From Psychrobacter sp. Cmf 22.2 (GTDB lineage Bacteria > Pseudomonadota > Gammaproteobacteria > Pseudomonadales > Moraxellaceae): 64,000 bases of DNA. The stretch spans positions 62,001-126,000 of the forward strand of contig NZ_MRYA01000001.1 in assembly GCF_001921745.1 (NCBI RefSeq), in the 5' to 3' direction. Under the pieces are notes generated by a model, which ran no database searches, was not told where the DNA came from, and worked only from the letters and a program-made list of their open reading frames with translations. Of this stretch, positions 1 to 9,192 are shown one piece after another. The first letter of the stretch is position 1. Each line of letters starts with the position of its first letter. A program made the translations under genes and the position numbers.

Positions 1-153
1 TTGCTCGTCTTCGCCATGGACACTATGCGCGTCATGAGCATTGTTATCAGCTACATGCGCATCGTTTGATGAATCAATCTGAGGGTCATTTTTACGTTCG
101 GTATCTTGGGGCACAGTAAGCTCGCTGGTTATAGAATAATGATTTTGCTGCAT
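1..153 (-). CDS. N-terminal fragment of an unrecognised protein
   Basis: A minus-strand reading frame opens with ATG at 153 and runs off the left edge. The 51 visible residues begin MQQNHYSITSELTV and are hydrophilic, rich in Asp, Asn, His and Ser, with no membrane segment or recognisable domain, so they are probably a disordered N-terminus. An in-frame ATG at 180 would add nine residues (MLGVTFYKP); neither start has a convincing Shine-Dalgarno sequence. The gene is divergent from valS and shares a ~250-bp upstream region with it. Function cannot be assigned from this part. Confidence 0.5.
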   Translation of the reverse strand, partial: MQQNHYSITSELTVPQDTERKNDPQIDSSNDAHVADNNAHDAHSVHGEDEQ

Positions 154-402
154 AGGCTTATAGAACGTAACGCCTAACATAGGAAAGTACGCTATATTCT
201 ATAAAATGACTGTGGCCTATTATATGTAGCATTCGGCTGATTGCTGTTGTTAATTGTTTAATACACTCATTCAAACCTGATAAATTGACTCACCATCTAA
301 CAAAATCTGGCTATCTGCGTTAAAATCACCCTATTACTTATATTGCCTATTTTTCGTTATATTTTTTGGCCACATTCATTTTTACTAAAAGACAATTCTA
401 TT

Positions 403-3366
403 ATGAGCAATCCTGAGAACCATACTGACATCAATACTAAGTCTAACCTAACTCAATCTATTCAAGCCGCCTTAAGCCAATTAGAAAACGCCTACAATCC
501 CAAGGATGTCGAAGCCGGCATGTATCAAGGCTGGGAGGAGAGCGGTTATTTTGCCCCAACGTTTGATAAGGACGAGTCGTTCTCTATCGCCTTGCCACCA
601 CCGAACGTGACAGGCTCGCTGCATATGGGACATGGCTTTAACAACGCCATTATGGATGCGCTCACGCGCTATCACCGTATGGATGGTGACAATACACTAT
701 GGCAACCAGGTACCGATCACGCCGGTATCGCCACCCAAATGGTCGTTGAGCGTCGCCTAGAAGCACAAGGCATCAAACGTCGCGACATGACGCGCGAAGA
801 CTTTATCGATAAAGTCTGGGAGTGGAAAGAAGAGTCGGGCGACAACATTACCCGTCAGATTCGCAGGCTTGGCAGCTCGGTTGACTGGTCACGTGAGCGC
901 TTTACCATGGATGACGGTCTATCAAACGCGGTAAAAGAAGTGTTTGTACGTCTGTTCGATGATGGTCTTATTTATCGTGGCAAGCGGTTGGTCAACTGGG
1001 ATCCGAAGTTCCAAACGGCGCTGTCGGACTTAGAAGTAGAAAACGTCGACGAAAAAGGCAGCTTGTGGCATTTTCGCTATTATTTCACTGATACAGACCT
1101 GAAGACTCAAGATGGTAAAGACTACCTTGTCGTTGCCACCACTCGTCCTGAAACCTTACTGGGTGATACCGCTGTTGCCGTTAACCCAAGTGATGAGCGT
1201 TATTCTCATCTAGTTGGTAAAACCATCACTTTGCCAATTACTGGTCGCGTTGTGCCCATCGTTACTGATGATTATGTCGAGAGCGACTTTGGTACAGGCG
1301 TAGTCAAAATCACGCCAGCGCATGATTTTAATGACTATGAGCTGGGGCGACGTCATAGCTTGCCGCTGATTAATATCCTTGATGAGCGTGCCAACATTTT
1401 GCCAGCGATGGAAGTCTATCCTGATTTGCAGACGCGCGAGCCAACGTTAGAGACTACGCCGAGCGAGTACGCAGGGCTTGAGCGTTTTGCTGCGCGCAAA
1501 CAGCTGATCGAGCAAGCGAGTAGCGAGGGCTGGCTAGAAGAAGTAGAAGACTACGCACTCAAAGCCCCGCGTGCTGAGCGTGGCGGTACAATCGTTGAGC
1601 CGTGGTTGACCGATCAGTGGTACGTCGCGGTTAAAGAGCTGGCTGGCCCTGCGATTGATGCGGTAGAAGATGGCAGCATTGAGTTTGTCCCTGCACAGTA
1701 TAAAAACATGTATATGGCGTGGATGACTGATCTACAAGACTGGTGTATCAGTCGTCAGCTGTGGTGGGGTCATCGTATCCCTGCATGGTATGACGATGCG
1801 ACTGGTGAAATCTATGTGGCCCGTGACGAAGCCGAAGTGCGCACTAAGTACAACCTAAGCGATGATGTGAAACTGCGCCAAGACGACGACGTACTTGATA
1901 CATGGTTCAGCTCAGGATTATGGACGTTTAGTACGCTTGACTGGGCAGACCCTACTGCTGATCCGCGTGTGTTGGAGACTTTCCACCCAACTAGCGTGCT
2001 CGTGACAGGTTTTGACATTATTTTCTTCTGGGTCGCGCGCATGATTATGATGACCCTGCACTTCGTCAAAAATGAAGACGGCACGCCGCAAGTACCGTTT
2101 AAGACTGTCTATGTCCATGGCCTAGTACGCGATGGCAATGGTCAAAAGATGTCCAAATCCAAAGGCAACGTCTTAGATCCGATTGATTTGATTGACGGTA
2201 TCGATCTAGAAGCGCTGGTCGAAAAACGCACCAGCAATATGATGAACCCCAAAGACGCGGCGAAGATTGAGAAGCAAACGCGTAAAGAATTCCCAGAGGG
2301 TATCCCAGCCTACGGTACCGATGCGCTGCGCTTTACCTTCACATCTCTTGCCAGTACTGGACGCGATATCAACTTTGATCTAAAGCGTGTCGAGGGCTAT
2401 CGTAACTTCTGTAATAAGATCTGGAACGCCAGCCGCTTTGTATTGATGAATTGTGTGGATAAAGAAGGTAATGCCCAAGCGATTGACCAAGTGGCCAATC
2501 CTGACGTTTGGGAATTACCAGAAAAATGGATCATGAGTCGTCTAAACTCGACCATTAGCAATATCCATCAGCATTTTGCCCAGTATCGCCTCGATATGGT
2601 CAGTCATGATATTTATGAGTTTATCTGGAATGAGTACTGTGATTGGTATGTTGAGCTTGCCAAAGCTAGCCTCAATGATGACTCGGTATCTGACGAGCGT
2701 AAAGCACAAATCCGCTACGTATTGCTGCATGTGCTTGAGACCGCACTACGCTTTAGCCATCCAATCATGCCGTATCTGACTGAGCAAATTTGGCAGACGG
2801 TTGCGCCGCTATTGGGTCGCAAAAACACCGACAGCATCGTCATCGCTAACTACCCACAAACCGATAACGAGCTAATCAGTAAGCAAGTTGAGTCTGATAT
2901 GGCATGGCTACAGGAGCTCATCGCCAACGTCCGTAATATCCGTGGTGAGATGAAACTGGGTAACGCGGTACGTCTGCCAGTGCTGCTACAAAACGTCTCT
3001 AGTGACGAAGAAGCGCGTCTATCACGTATCAAAAACCAGTTTAAAGCGCTTGCCAAAGTTGAGAGCTTAGAGATAGTCAAAGAAGGTGATGAGGTGCCAT
3101 TGTCGTCATCAAGTATGGTCGGGCAACTGCGCGTGCTTGTGCCAATGAAAGGACTGATTGATCCAACGGCTGAGCTGGCACGTTTGGGTAAGTCATATGA
3201 TAAGTTAAGAGGTCAATCCGAAGGTATCGCCCGTAAGCTAGGCAATGAAGGCTTTGTCAGTAAAGCGCCTGCTGAAGTAGTCGATGCTGAGAAGGCGAAA
3301 CTGGCTGAGCTAGAAGGGCAGTTGACCGCGATGACGGCGCAGATGGGGCAGTTAAAAGCGTTGTAA
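403..3366 (+). CDS. valS: Valine--tRNA ligase
   Basis: Class I aminoacyl-tRNA synthetase that charges tRNA-Val with valine in the cytoplasm and edits misactivated threonine. The 987-residue protein has the HIGH-type motif HMGH (residues 74-77) after PPPNVTGSL, the KMSKS motif at residues 582-586 followed by KGN, the CP1 editing insertion between them, an anticodon-binding helical domain (around 700-850), and a C-terminal coiled coil typical of ValRS (from about residue 910, rich in Lys, Glu and Ala). Length is normal for a bacterial ValRS (about 950). The frame is open from 343, but those 20 extra residues are hydrophobic and unlike ValRS, so ATG 403 (MSNPENH) is preferred. A hairpin terminator lies about 140 bp downstream. 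Confidence 0.97.
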   Translation: MSNPENHTDINTKSNLTQSIQAALSQLENAYNPKDVEAGMYQGWEESGYFAPTFDKDESFSIALPPPNVTGSLHMGHGFNNAIMDALTRYHRMDGDNTLWQPGTDHAGIATQMVVERRLEAQGIKRRDMTREDFIDKVWEWKEESGDNITRQIRRLGSSVDWSRERFTMDDGLSNAVKEVFVRLFDDGLIYRGKRLVNWDPKFQTALSDLEVENVDEKGSLWHFRYYFTDTDLKTQDGKDYLVVATTRPETLLGDTAVAVNPSDERYSHLVGKTITLPITGRVVPIVTDDYVESDFGTGVVKITPAHDFNDYELGRRHSLPLINILDERANILPAMEVYPDLQTREPTLETTPSEYAGLERFAARKQLIEQASSEGWLEEVEDYALKAPRAERGGTIVEPWLTDQWYVAVKELAGPAIDAVEDGSIEFVPAQYKNMYMAWMTDLQDWCISRQLWWGHRIPAWYDDATGEIYVARDEAEVRTKYNLSDDVKLRQDDDVLDTWFSSGLWTFSTLDWADPTADPRVLETFHPTSVLVTGFDIIFFWVARMIMMTLHFVKNEDGTPQVPFKTVYVHGLVRDGNGQKMSKSKGNVLDPIDLIDGIDLEALVEKRTSNMMNPKDAAKIEKQTRKEFPEGIPAYGTDALRFTFTSLASTGRDINFDLKRVEGYRNFCNKIWNASRFVLMNCVDKEGNAQAIDQVANPDVWELPEKWIMSRLNSTISNIHQHFAQYRLDMVSHDIYEFIWNEYCDWYVELAKASLNDDSVSDERKAQIRYVLLHVLETALRFSHPIMPYLTEQIWQTVAPLLGRKNTDSIVIANYPQTDNELISKQVESDMAWLQELIANVRNIRGEMKLGNAVRLPVLLQNVSSDEEARLSRIKNQFKALAKVESLEIVKEGDEVPLSSSSMVGQLRVLVPMKGLIDPTAELARLGKSYDKLRGQSEGIARKLGNEGFVSKAPAEVVDAEKAKLAELEGQLTAMTAQMGQLKAL

Positions 3367-3504
3367 ATAAAATAAAAGCTTAAAGAGCATGGCCTTAGCA
3401 TCGGAGTCCTTTACTAAGGGGCAAATATGCGATGCATGAGGCGGTGTTTTTTAATTACTCAGCTCGGCGCTCGTCCCTCGCGCAAAAAGCAAGCATAATA
3501 GATA

Positions 3505-3530
3505 AGCCACTATTTTATGGTGGTTTTTTA
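3505..3530 (+). terminator. Rho-independent terminator after valS
   Basis: A six-pair stem (AGCCAC with GTGGTT, one G-T pair) around a nine-base AT loop is followed by a run of six T. It lies 140 bp after valS and 77 bp before the next start, so it separates valS from the kinase cassette. Confidence 0.6.
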
Positions 3531-3606
3531 TTTTTCTAAAAATAAGTCTACAATTATCTGTATAGTTGTACTATTAGTCAGATGTAATTCAAAAAGGAGC
3601 TTTACT

Positions 3607-3894
3607 ATGGATGAGTCGTACTACAACAAATTTATAAGACTGCATGAGACAAGCGATAGTGTGGAAGCTAACGAATATCTTGAATGCGGTTGGGTATTAA
3701 TAAATGTGGTCAAGACACAGGTGGCTGAGGAAAGTTGGAACACATATTATATTCTTGGATGGAATAAGGAACTAGAAAATATCAGTAGAGGAAGATCTTA
3801 TAAACAGAGGATAGATGATGAATTTTTAAAAAAATATGGTAAAAAACCTGATGATGCCAATTTAGAAGACAATGATCCTGATGCTCCATTTTAA
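3607..3894 (+). CDS. Small acidic protein upstream of a Ser/Thr kinase
   Basis: A 95-residue soluble protein with no signal peptide or membrane segment. The start at 3607 follows a good Shine-Dalgarno (AAAAAGGAG); the frame is open from 3517 but that extension crosses the valS terminator. Residues 21-53 contain a pattern NEYLECGWVLI ... YYILGW that resembles a short beta-rich domain of unknown function I recall from many small bacterial proteins; this is a recollection, not a search. The C-terminus is very acidic (DDANLEDNDPDAPF). It lies 32 bp before the kinase gene, on the same strand with no terminator between them, so the two are probably co-transcribed. It could be a substrate, inhibitor or partner of the kinase. 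Base composition is clearly more AT-rich than valS. Confidence 0.75.
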   Translation: MDESYYNKFIRLHETSDSVEANEYLECGWVLINVVKTQVAEESWNTYYILGWNKELENISRGRSYKQRIDDEFLKKYGKKPDDANLEDNDPDAPF

Positions 3895-3926
3895 TAACTT
3901 AAAAAAATTATAAAAGAGCTTGAATA

Positions 3927-5837
3927 ATGAGTTATAAAAATATAAAAGCTGGCAATGAGATTAGGTCAAATGATACCGACTGGGTTTTAGAAGATCAAAT
4001 AGGAAAAGGAGGTAACGGCGTAGTTTGGTCAGCTTTAAAAAAAGATACAGAGTCTGAAAAAATAGCTATTAAGTTTGTTAAATGTGCAAGCTCTACTAAA
4101 AAAACAAGATTTGATAGAGAGGTCACCATACAGTCAAATTTTGATCATGAGTCAATTGTTCGTATTTATGAGTATAGTACATCTGGAACTACTCGCTGGT
4201 TCACAATGCCTATCTGTAGTTCCGCTTCTAGTCTACTAGGTGATAGAAGCACGATAGAAATATGTGAGGAGTATATGAATATTGTTTCTGCTGTAAAGTA
4301 TATTCATGGTGAGGGTATGGCTCATAGAGATATTAAGCCTGACAACATACTAAACCTAGATGGAAAACTTGTTTTAGCTGACTTTGGTTTAATATCAAAT
4401 CCTGTAAGATCCAAAGATAGGCGTATCACTAAAGTTGGAACTAAGCTTGGTAATTTTGCAACCATTGCTCCTGAACTAAGGTATGTCAAAGATACTAATG
4501 CAGATTTTAAACCAGCGGACGTTTATTCCTTAGGTGTAACACTATGGATGCTACTAAATAGGGATGAAAATGGGTTTGACGGTCAATATGCTATCGCAGC
4601 TAAAAGTATGTTGGAGATAGCTTTAGAAGATGAAAAGTTAGAGCTGAGGAGTTTGCACGACTTACTTGAGAAAGCTACAGAATACGATCCTAAGCTAAGA
4701 CCAAGTATTGAAGAATTTGAAGAAGAACTAATAAAGTGGATTGAAGCGACCAAAGACTTTGCGGTTCTTATATCTTCAAAATGGATAAATCTTCAAAAGG
4801 AAATAAACCCATACAATGCTCATTACTTAGTGTTTAACGATATAGATGCTATTGTTTCTGTCTTGAATAAAATAGTTCGGAACGATGAAGCGGCTAATCA
4901 CTGCTTCTTACCTAGAGTAGGTGGATTAGATTTAACTAGAGCTGAGGTTAAAGAGAACGGAGAAGTCAGGTTGTTAATGAGCGGTACTTCTTATTATGAT
5001 TGCCTACCAAAAGCATTACATTACGTCAATTATCAGTACAAACCATCAGAAAGCTATTTTTTTCTTGAAACGAAACCAATTACAAAGCCTATCAACTCAG
5101 GATTATATGAGAAAGACAAAGGAATAGTGAGCTATGCAGAGTTTGCAAATGGTGACTTAACCTCTGTTGAGTTGCATAAAGATGATATTTGGAAAGGTAG
5201 ATATATTCCTAATGATACTAAAAGTGTTACTAGGGTATACGAAGGCAGTTTTCTTTTTGTCTCTAGACATTCTTTATATAATTCATATAGTCCAGCATAC
5301 GATGCTAGACATTCAAAAATGGGTTTTGAGAAGTTCAAGAGTTACTACCCTAGACCTTACTGTAGTCTGCAAATTACACCTAGACCGCCACAGTTTATAG
5401 AAAATGATAATAGTTGGGAGAATGATCCAGAATCTTACATATATATGGATTCATTAGATGCACCGAGGGTATTATCGTTATTAGAAAAATGGCCTACTGA
5501 GAAAAAGAGTAATGATAACGAAGATAGTTTGTGGGAATCTATCATAGAGCAAGCATCCTTGGATTTTGATTTCTTAAAAGAGTTGAATTATGAAGAACTA
5601 TTAGAGCTAGTTTGTATCATGTATCTAGGTAGAGATACATATGGTAAGAGAACTACATTAGAAATATGGAATATATATTTGAATCATATTAGAAATGTAT
5701 CATATAAAGAATTAGTGAGAATTATTAAAGATAAAGTGCCTTCTGCCACCAAAGAGTATATTAGTCAGGGTTTGAAGTCTTTAGGAGCTGAGCAAGCTGA
5801 CTATCATCAAAAACAAAAACCGCCCACAAAACTGTGA
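3927..5837 (+). CDS. Hanks-type Ser/Thr protein kinase with unknown C-terminal half
   Basis: A 636-residue cytosolic protein kinase. Residues 18-275 form the kinase domain: glycine loop GKGGNG (26-31), catalytic Lys49 in IAIKF, helix-C Glu65, catalytic loop HRDIKPDN (133-140), DFG (152-154), APE (181-183) and the structural Asp198 in ADVYSLG. All catalytic residues are present, so it should be active. Residues 276-636 have no membrane helix, PASTA repeat or other domain I recognise; the last ~100 residues look helical. This differs from the usual transmembrane PknB type. It probably forms an operon with the 95-residue protein before it, and its stop codon is embedded in a terminator. The AT-rich composition and isolation between core genes suggest horizontal acquisition. 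Substrate and role are unknown; a stress or phage-defence role is only a guess. Confidence 0.9.
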   Translation: MSYKNIKAGNEIRSNDTDWVLEDQIGKGGNGVVWSALKKDTESEKIAIKFVKCASSTKKTRFDREVTIQSNFDHESIVRIYEYSTSGTTRWFTMPICSSASSLLGDRSTIEICEEYMNIVSAVKYIHGEGMAHRDIKPDNILNLDGKLVLADFGLISNPVRSKDRRITKVGTKLGNFATIAPELRYVKDTNADFKPADVYSLGVTLWMLLNRDENGFDGQYAIAAKSMLEIALEDEKLELRSLHDLLEKATEYDPKLRPSIEEFEEELIKWIEATKDFAVLISSKWINLQKEINPYNAHYLVFNDIDAIVSVLNKIVRNDEAANHCFLPRVGGLDLTRAEVKENGEVRLLMSGTSYYDCLPKALHYVNYQYKPSESYFFLETKPITKPINSGLYEKDKGIVSYAEFANGDLTSVELHKDDIWKGRYIPNDTKSVTRVYEGSFLFVSRHSLYNSYSPAYDARHSKMGFEKFKSYYPRPYCSLQITPRPPQFIENDNSWENDPESYIYMDSLDAPRVLSLLEKWPTEKKSNDNEDSLWESIIEQASLDFDFLKELNYEELLELVCIMYLGRDTYGKRTTLEIWNIYLNHIRNVSYKELVRIIKDKVPSATKEYISQGLKSLGAEQADYHQKQKPPTKL

Positions 5838-5846
5838 GCGGTTCTT
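5818..5846 (+). terminator. Terminator overlapping the kinase stop codon
   Basis: An inverted repeat AACCGC-C-CACA / TGTG-A-GCGGTT (one C-A mismatch, loop AAAC) is followed by CTTTT. The kinase TGA (5835-5837) is inside the right arm. Confidence 0.7.
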
Positions 5847-5950
5847 TTACGCCAAAACAAAACCGAATTAGACACTACGTCCATACTATTTACCAAACAC
5901 GATAACCTGTCTGCTATAAGCTATACTCGATCCACCATAAAAGAAATACA

Positions 5951-6027
5951 GCGCTATAGGGATAAATTTTTTGCAGCCTCTGTCTGCGTAGGCACAGCAA
6001 GCAAAGAAAAATTTGTTCCAGTAGCGC
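5951..6027. repeat. Dispersed hairpin repeat, copy A
   Basis: A 77-bp element with imperfect inverted ends (GCGCTA...AAATTTTT against AAATTTGTTCCAGTAGCGC) and a central core at 5975-6004. The 30-bp core recurs without mismatch, in reverse orientation, at 31418-31447. No coding sequence fits; a 61-codon minus-strand frame over it has no ribosome site. It looks like a small non-autonomous mobile or REP-like element. The rest of the 5847-6247 gap is AT-rich and holds nothing else I can recognise. Confidence 0.7.
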
Positions 6028-6247
6028 ATTATGATATTTATACTTATTTTATTTAGGACGGAATATAGCATCAGTACAGCAAAATTAGGTCTTAGACATT
6101 TTATTACAAATCAAAGCGATAAGGCTGATAGTATAAATATAAGCGCACCGACTTCTCTAAAAATTAGAGTTATATAAGTAAAAGTAAGTGACGGGGTCGG
6201 TGTATAAGATATTTTTAAATCATGTTTTAGTGGATTTAGGAATAATA

Positions 6248-6736
6248 ATGATGATAAATATACATGTAGTCTTTTGGGTCGCCCTGACATTTTTTACCTT
6301 TCTTGTGACCATGAGTCATATAAAAGGTTACAAATCAATCGTTGATAGAGACTCGATGCCAAGGGCACTGAGTAGCGATAAGCTCGATATTGAGCCCAGC
6401 TTTTATAGAGCTGATGCCACCTTGCACGATATTATATTTTTTCATGCGTCTGCCTCAGGTGCCGCCATCGTCCTATTGGTTTTGATTATAAAGGGTGAAA
6501 TGTTATTCCCAGGAACGGTTGTTCTGTTTGGCCCACTATCTTCTATCGCGATATTCACTATTAGTATTGTGCTTCTTTTATTTGCCTTTTATTTCTATAG
6601 CATCTCAATTTTGAAACTTGGCGATACGCTGGCTAGAATGCAGTTTAATGGTAAAGGTATTGAGACCAAATACGCAATTTTGGCCGTTTTTGGATATTTT
6701 TTAATATTCCCGATTATTGCGTTAATACTGGTTTAA
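6248..6736 (+). CDS. Unrecognised integral membrane protein
   Basis: A 162-residue protein with about four hydrophobic segments: roughly residues 4-23, 65-82, 92-118 and 142-161. The loop after the first helix holds a short charged region. ATG 6248 is chosen because AGGA lies about seven bases upstream; the frame is open from a GTG at 6188. I do not recognise the family. It stands alone between the hairpin repeat and a strong terminator, so it is probably monocistronic. Confidence 0.7.
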   Translation: MMINIHVVFWVALTFFTFLVTMSHIKGYKSIVDRDSMPRALSSDKLDIEPSFYRADATLHDIIFFHASASGAAIVLLVLIIKGEMLFPGTVVLFGPLSSIAIFTISIVLLLFAFYFYSISILKLGDTLARMQFNGKGIETKYAILAVFGYFLIFPIIALILV

Positions 6737-6760
6737 GGTTTTTTCAAAGCATTTTTAATG

Positions 6761-6796
6761 AAAACCGCTCATGATTTAATTTGTGAGCGGTTTTTG
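6761..6796 (+). terminator. Strong rho-independent terminator
   Basis: A perfect 11-base inverted repeat (AAAACCGCTCA / TGAGCGGTTTT) followed by T residues, 25 bp after the membrane-protein stop. Its stem sequence resembles the terminator at the end of the kinase gene. Confidence 0.9.
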
Positions 6797-6982
6797 TTGG
6801 TCAAATTTATCCAGATATACTCAATGATAGTAAAATGTCGCAAAAATAGACTTGTGTCGTTCTAAGCGTTATAGCATGCTTACACACTTATATAGGTGAC
6901 TGAGCTTTACTCTTTAAGCTGCGTTCTCGCTTGATAAGTTCATAGAGCTATCTATCTTTTATCTTGTATCGAAATCATATTT

Positions 6983-7408
6983 ATGACTGACAATAAAAAA
7001 TCCTTTTACTATCGACCAAAGACCAATCAATCCAGTAGTCCAACGATACGCTGGACGTTTGTGACGCTTGGCTGGTTATTTTTTGTGTTGGGTATTATTG
7101 GTATCTTATTGCCAGTGATGCCAACCGCGCCTTTTGTACTATTGGCAGCTGCCTGCTGGGCAAGAAGCTCGCGCCGCTTTCACTTTTGGCTGATCAATCA
7201 TAAGTATTTTGGTAAGTATGTTCGCGATTGGGAAGAGAACCATGCTGTGCCTCTGTATGCTAAATGGCTTGCAACAGTGATGATGGGATTGTCAACGGCA
7301 ATGTTATTTTATCGGCTGCCAGCAGATATGCTATGGATTGCATGGGCGGTGGCCCTTGTATGTAGTGGGGTAGCAGTATATTTGTTTCGCTTGCCCAATG
7401 CCAAATAA
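6983..7408 (+). CDS. YbaN-family (DUF454) inner membrane protein
   Basis: A 141-residue protein with the DUF454/YbaN pattern: a first hydrophobic hairpin (about residues 25-55) containing LGIIGILLPVMPTAPF, then ACWARSSRRFHFWLI with NHKYFGKYVRDWEE, and a second pair of helices (about 85-135). In the family this segment order is diagnostic; the molecular function is unknown. The usual length is about 120-140 residues. The start ATG 6983 has only a weak ribosome site. It appears to be a single-gene unit. Confidence 0.9.
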   Translation: MTDNKKSFYYRPKTNQSSSPTIRWTFVTLGWLFFVLGIIGILLPVMPTAPFVLLAAACWARSSRRFHFWLINHKYFGKYVRDWEENHAVPLYAKWLATVMMGLSTAMLFYRLPADMLWIAWAVALVCSGVAVYLFRLPNAK

Positions 7409-7481
7409 ATGTGAAGTGATGATTAAAACACATGATAGTATATTCGGTTACATGAAATATAAGATAAAGCTTGCCATATAG

Positions 7482-7509
7482 GCTTGGACGTCTTATAATA
7501 CGTCCAAGC
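7482..7509. other. Perfect 10-bp hairpin between ybaN-like gene and csp gene
   Basis: GCTTGGACGT and ACGTCCAAGC pair perfectly around an eight-base AT loop (CTTATAAT). No T-run follows on either strand, so it is not a classic terminator. It lies 73 bp after the YbaN-like stop and 138 bp before the cold-shock start. Confidence 0.6.
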
Positions 7510-7552
7510 TTAAAAGCAGTTCTGCACCAAATCATTACCTCGTAGTATTAGT

Positions 7553-7558
7553 TATAAT
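7553..7558 (+). promoter_or_regulatory. Candidate -10 box of the cold-shock gene
   Basis: A TATAAT hexamer 90 bp before the csp start would give a 5' leader of about 80 bases, in keeping with the long leaders of cold-shock genes. No good -35 is visible, so support is modest. Confidence 0.4.
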
Positions 7559-7647
7559 CCTTCGTTTTAATATTTATCGTTCAGTAGCTATTTGCAAGCG
7601 TTACCGGTCACTAGACCATTAATAAATTTAAAAGTAGGATTATCGAC

Positions 7648-7857
7648 ATGTCAGATACTCAAAAAGGTACAGTTAAGTGGTTCAACGAAGCTAAAGGTTT
7701 TGGTTTCATCGCTCCAGAAAACGGCGCAGACGTTTTTGCTCATTACAGCGAAATCAGTGGTTCTGGCTTCAAAACTTTGGCTGAAGGCCAAGAAGTTGAG
7801 TTCACTGTAACTCAAGGCCAAAAAGGCCCACAAGCACATAACATCGTTGCTATCTAA
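7648..7857 (+). CDS. CspA-family cold-shock protein
   Basis: A 69-residue single cold-shock domain protein that binds single-stranded RNA and DNA and melts RNA structure. RNP1 is KGFGFI (residues 16-21) and RNP2 is VFAHY (29-33); KGTVKWFN opens the fold and QKGPQAHNI closes it. Length is normal for the family. ATG 7648 is preceded by TAGGAT. It has its own leader and terminator, so it is transcribed alone. The copy cannot be assigned as constitutive or cold-inducible from sequence. Confidence 0.97.
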   Translation: MSDTQKGTVKWFNEAKGFGFIAPENGADVFAHYSEISGSGFKTLAEGQEVEFTVTQGQKGPQAHNIVAI

Positions 7858-7891
7858 TTTGTCTTTATAGACAGCTAGATGAATAGATGTA

Positions 7892-7921
7892 AAAAAGCGG
7901 ACCTTCGGGTTCGTTTTTTTT
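7892..7921 (+). terminator. Terminator of the csp gene with TTCG loop
   Basis: The stem AAGCGGACC / GGTTCGTT (with G-T pairs) is closed by a TTCG tetraloop and followed by more than seven T. Confidence 0.85.
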
Positions 7922-8016
7922 CGTCTATGATTTGGTATTTGAAGCACTGATAGTAGATGTAGTAATCGTTTTTCTTAAAAGGTTTTAGTCAATCATACTA
8001 GATTAGATGATAAATA

Positions 8017-8054
8017 TAAAAAGGCCTCCGACTATAAGTAGTTGGAGGCCTTTT
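8017..8054. terminator. Bidirectional terminator between csp and the YeiH-like gene
   Basis: AAAAAGGCCTCC and GGAGGCCTTTT form a long stem with A/T tracts on both sides. It sits between the convergent csp gene and the minus-strand transporter ending at 8097, so it can serve both. Confidence 0.85.
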
Positions 8055-8096
8055 ACGTTAGGTAATAAGGTGAACATTCAAGAATGGACAGGCAAA

Positions 8097-9185
8097 CTAC
8101 TGGATAAAGCTAATGCCAATATTAATAAGGCCACCGCCTAGTATCAACCAACCAAACATAATCGCTCCCAAAATAAGCGGTCTAACGCCTGCTTGCTTGA
8201 TGGCGCTCAAATGAGTGGTTAGGCCTAGCGCAAACATGGCCATCGTCAGTAAAATATCATCTAACAAAATCATATTTTGCTCAAAACCCTCAGACATTGG
8301 TACCCATGTATGCAGTATGACAATAGCAATAAAGATAAAAGCAAACCAAGGTACGCTGACTTGTCTAATACGCGCTATAAACGATAATTTTTTATCGCTG
8401 TTTTGATTGTCGCCTTGGGTCAAGGCAAACGATAAAACCAGTAAAAATGGCGCGAGCATCATGACGCGTATCATCTTGGTGACAACTGCGGTATTACCAA
8501 CCTCAGTGTTTACTGCATTACCAGCGACAACAACCTGTGCCACTTCATGGACAGTTGAGCCAGTATAGACGCCGTATTGCTCGGCACTAAGCCAAGGCTG
8601 TAACCAACCAAGGTGATAAAAAAACGGATAAAGCAGCATAGCTATAGTACCAAACACCACCACTGTTGCTACTGCAATCGTAACCTTGTGCGCCTCAGCT
8701 TTGACCACTGGCTCTGCCGCTATGACCGCCGCTGCACCGCAAATACTAGCACCTGAACCAATCAACAAAGTGGTTTTTTTGTCAACCTTTAACCACCTTG
8801 TGCCCAGCCAATACGTCAGTAAAAATGTCGATGTCAGTACCAGTGCATCCGTCATAATCGCTGGCATGCCAACGCTTGCAACTTGTGTTATTGTCAGTTT
8901 AAAACCATAAAACATAATGGCAAGTCTTAAAATTTGTCCTTTCGCAAAGACCACGCCCGCGTTTAAACGCTCAGCAAAATTAGGATAAATCGTATTACCA
9001 AGGATCATTCCAAGCAAGATAGCCAGTGTCAAAGATGACAGACCAACGATATGTCCATTCGACCACGTATTTAAACTGTTATTAAGCCATAAACAAAATA
9101 AGCTTCCAATCAGCACCACAATAAGCCCTGCCAAGTGACGATTGCTTGGAAAATAGTGAGTCATTGTTTGGGTCAAAGCATGCAT
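8097..9185 (-). CDS. YeiH-type putative sulfate/sulfite exporter (UPF0324)
   Basis: A 362-residue polytopic membrane protein with about ten hydrophobic segments. It carries the family signatures GSGASICGAAAV (about residues 143-154) and YTGSTVHEVAQVV (about 207-219). The family was predicted to export sulfate or sulfite, but transport evidence is limited. It is divergent from a LysR regulator, the same arrangement as yeiH/yeiE in enterobacteria, so control by that regulator is likely. Start ATG 9185 is taken; an in-frame ATG seven codons later is possible. Downstream it ends at the bidirectional terminator. Confidence 0.88.
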   Translation of the reverse strand: MHALTQTMTHYFPSNRHLAGLIVVLIGSLFCLWLNNSLNTWSNGHIVGLSSLTLAILLGMILGNTIYPNFAERLNAGVVFAKGQILRLAIMFYGFKLTITQVASVGMPAIMTDALVLTSTFLLTYWLGTRWLKVDKKTTLLIGSGASICGAAAVIAAEPVVKAEAHKVTIAVATVVVFGTIAMLLYPFFYHLGWLQPWLSAEQYGVYTGSTVHEVAQVVVAGNAVNTEVGNTAVVTKMIRVMMLAPFLLVLSFALTQGDNQNSDKKLSFIARIRQVSVPWFAFIFIAIVILHTWVPMSEGFEQNMILLDDILLTMAMFALGLTTHLSAIKQAGVRPLILGAIMFGWLILGGGLINIGISFIQ

Positions 9186-9192
9186 AACAGAC

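Noticed and set aside
5886..6071. Minus-strand open frame of 61 codons
   Set aside because: It lies over the hairpin repeat copy A and is explained by that repeat; no ribosome site.
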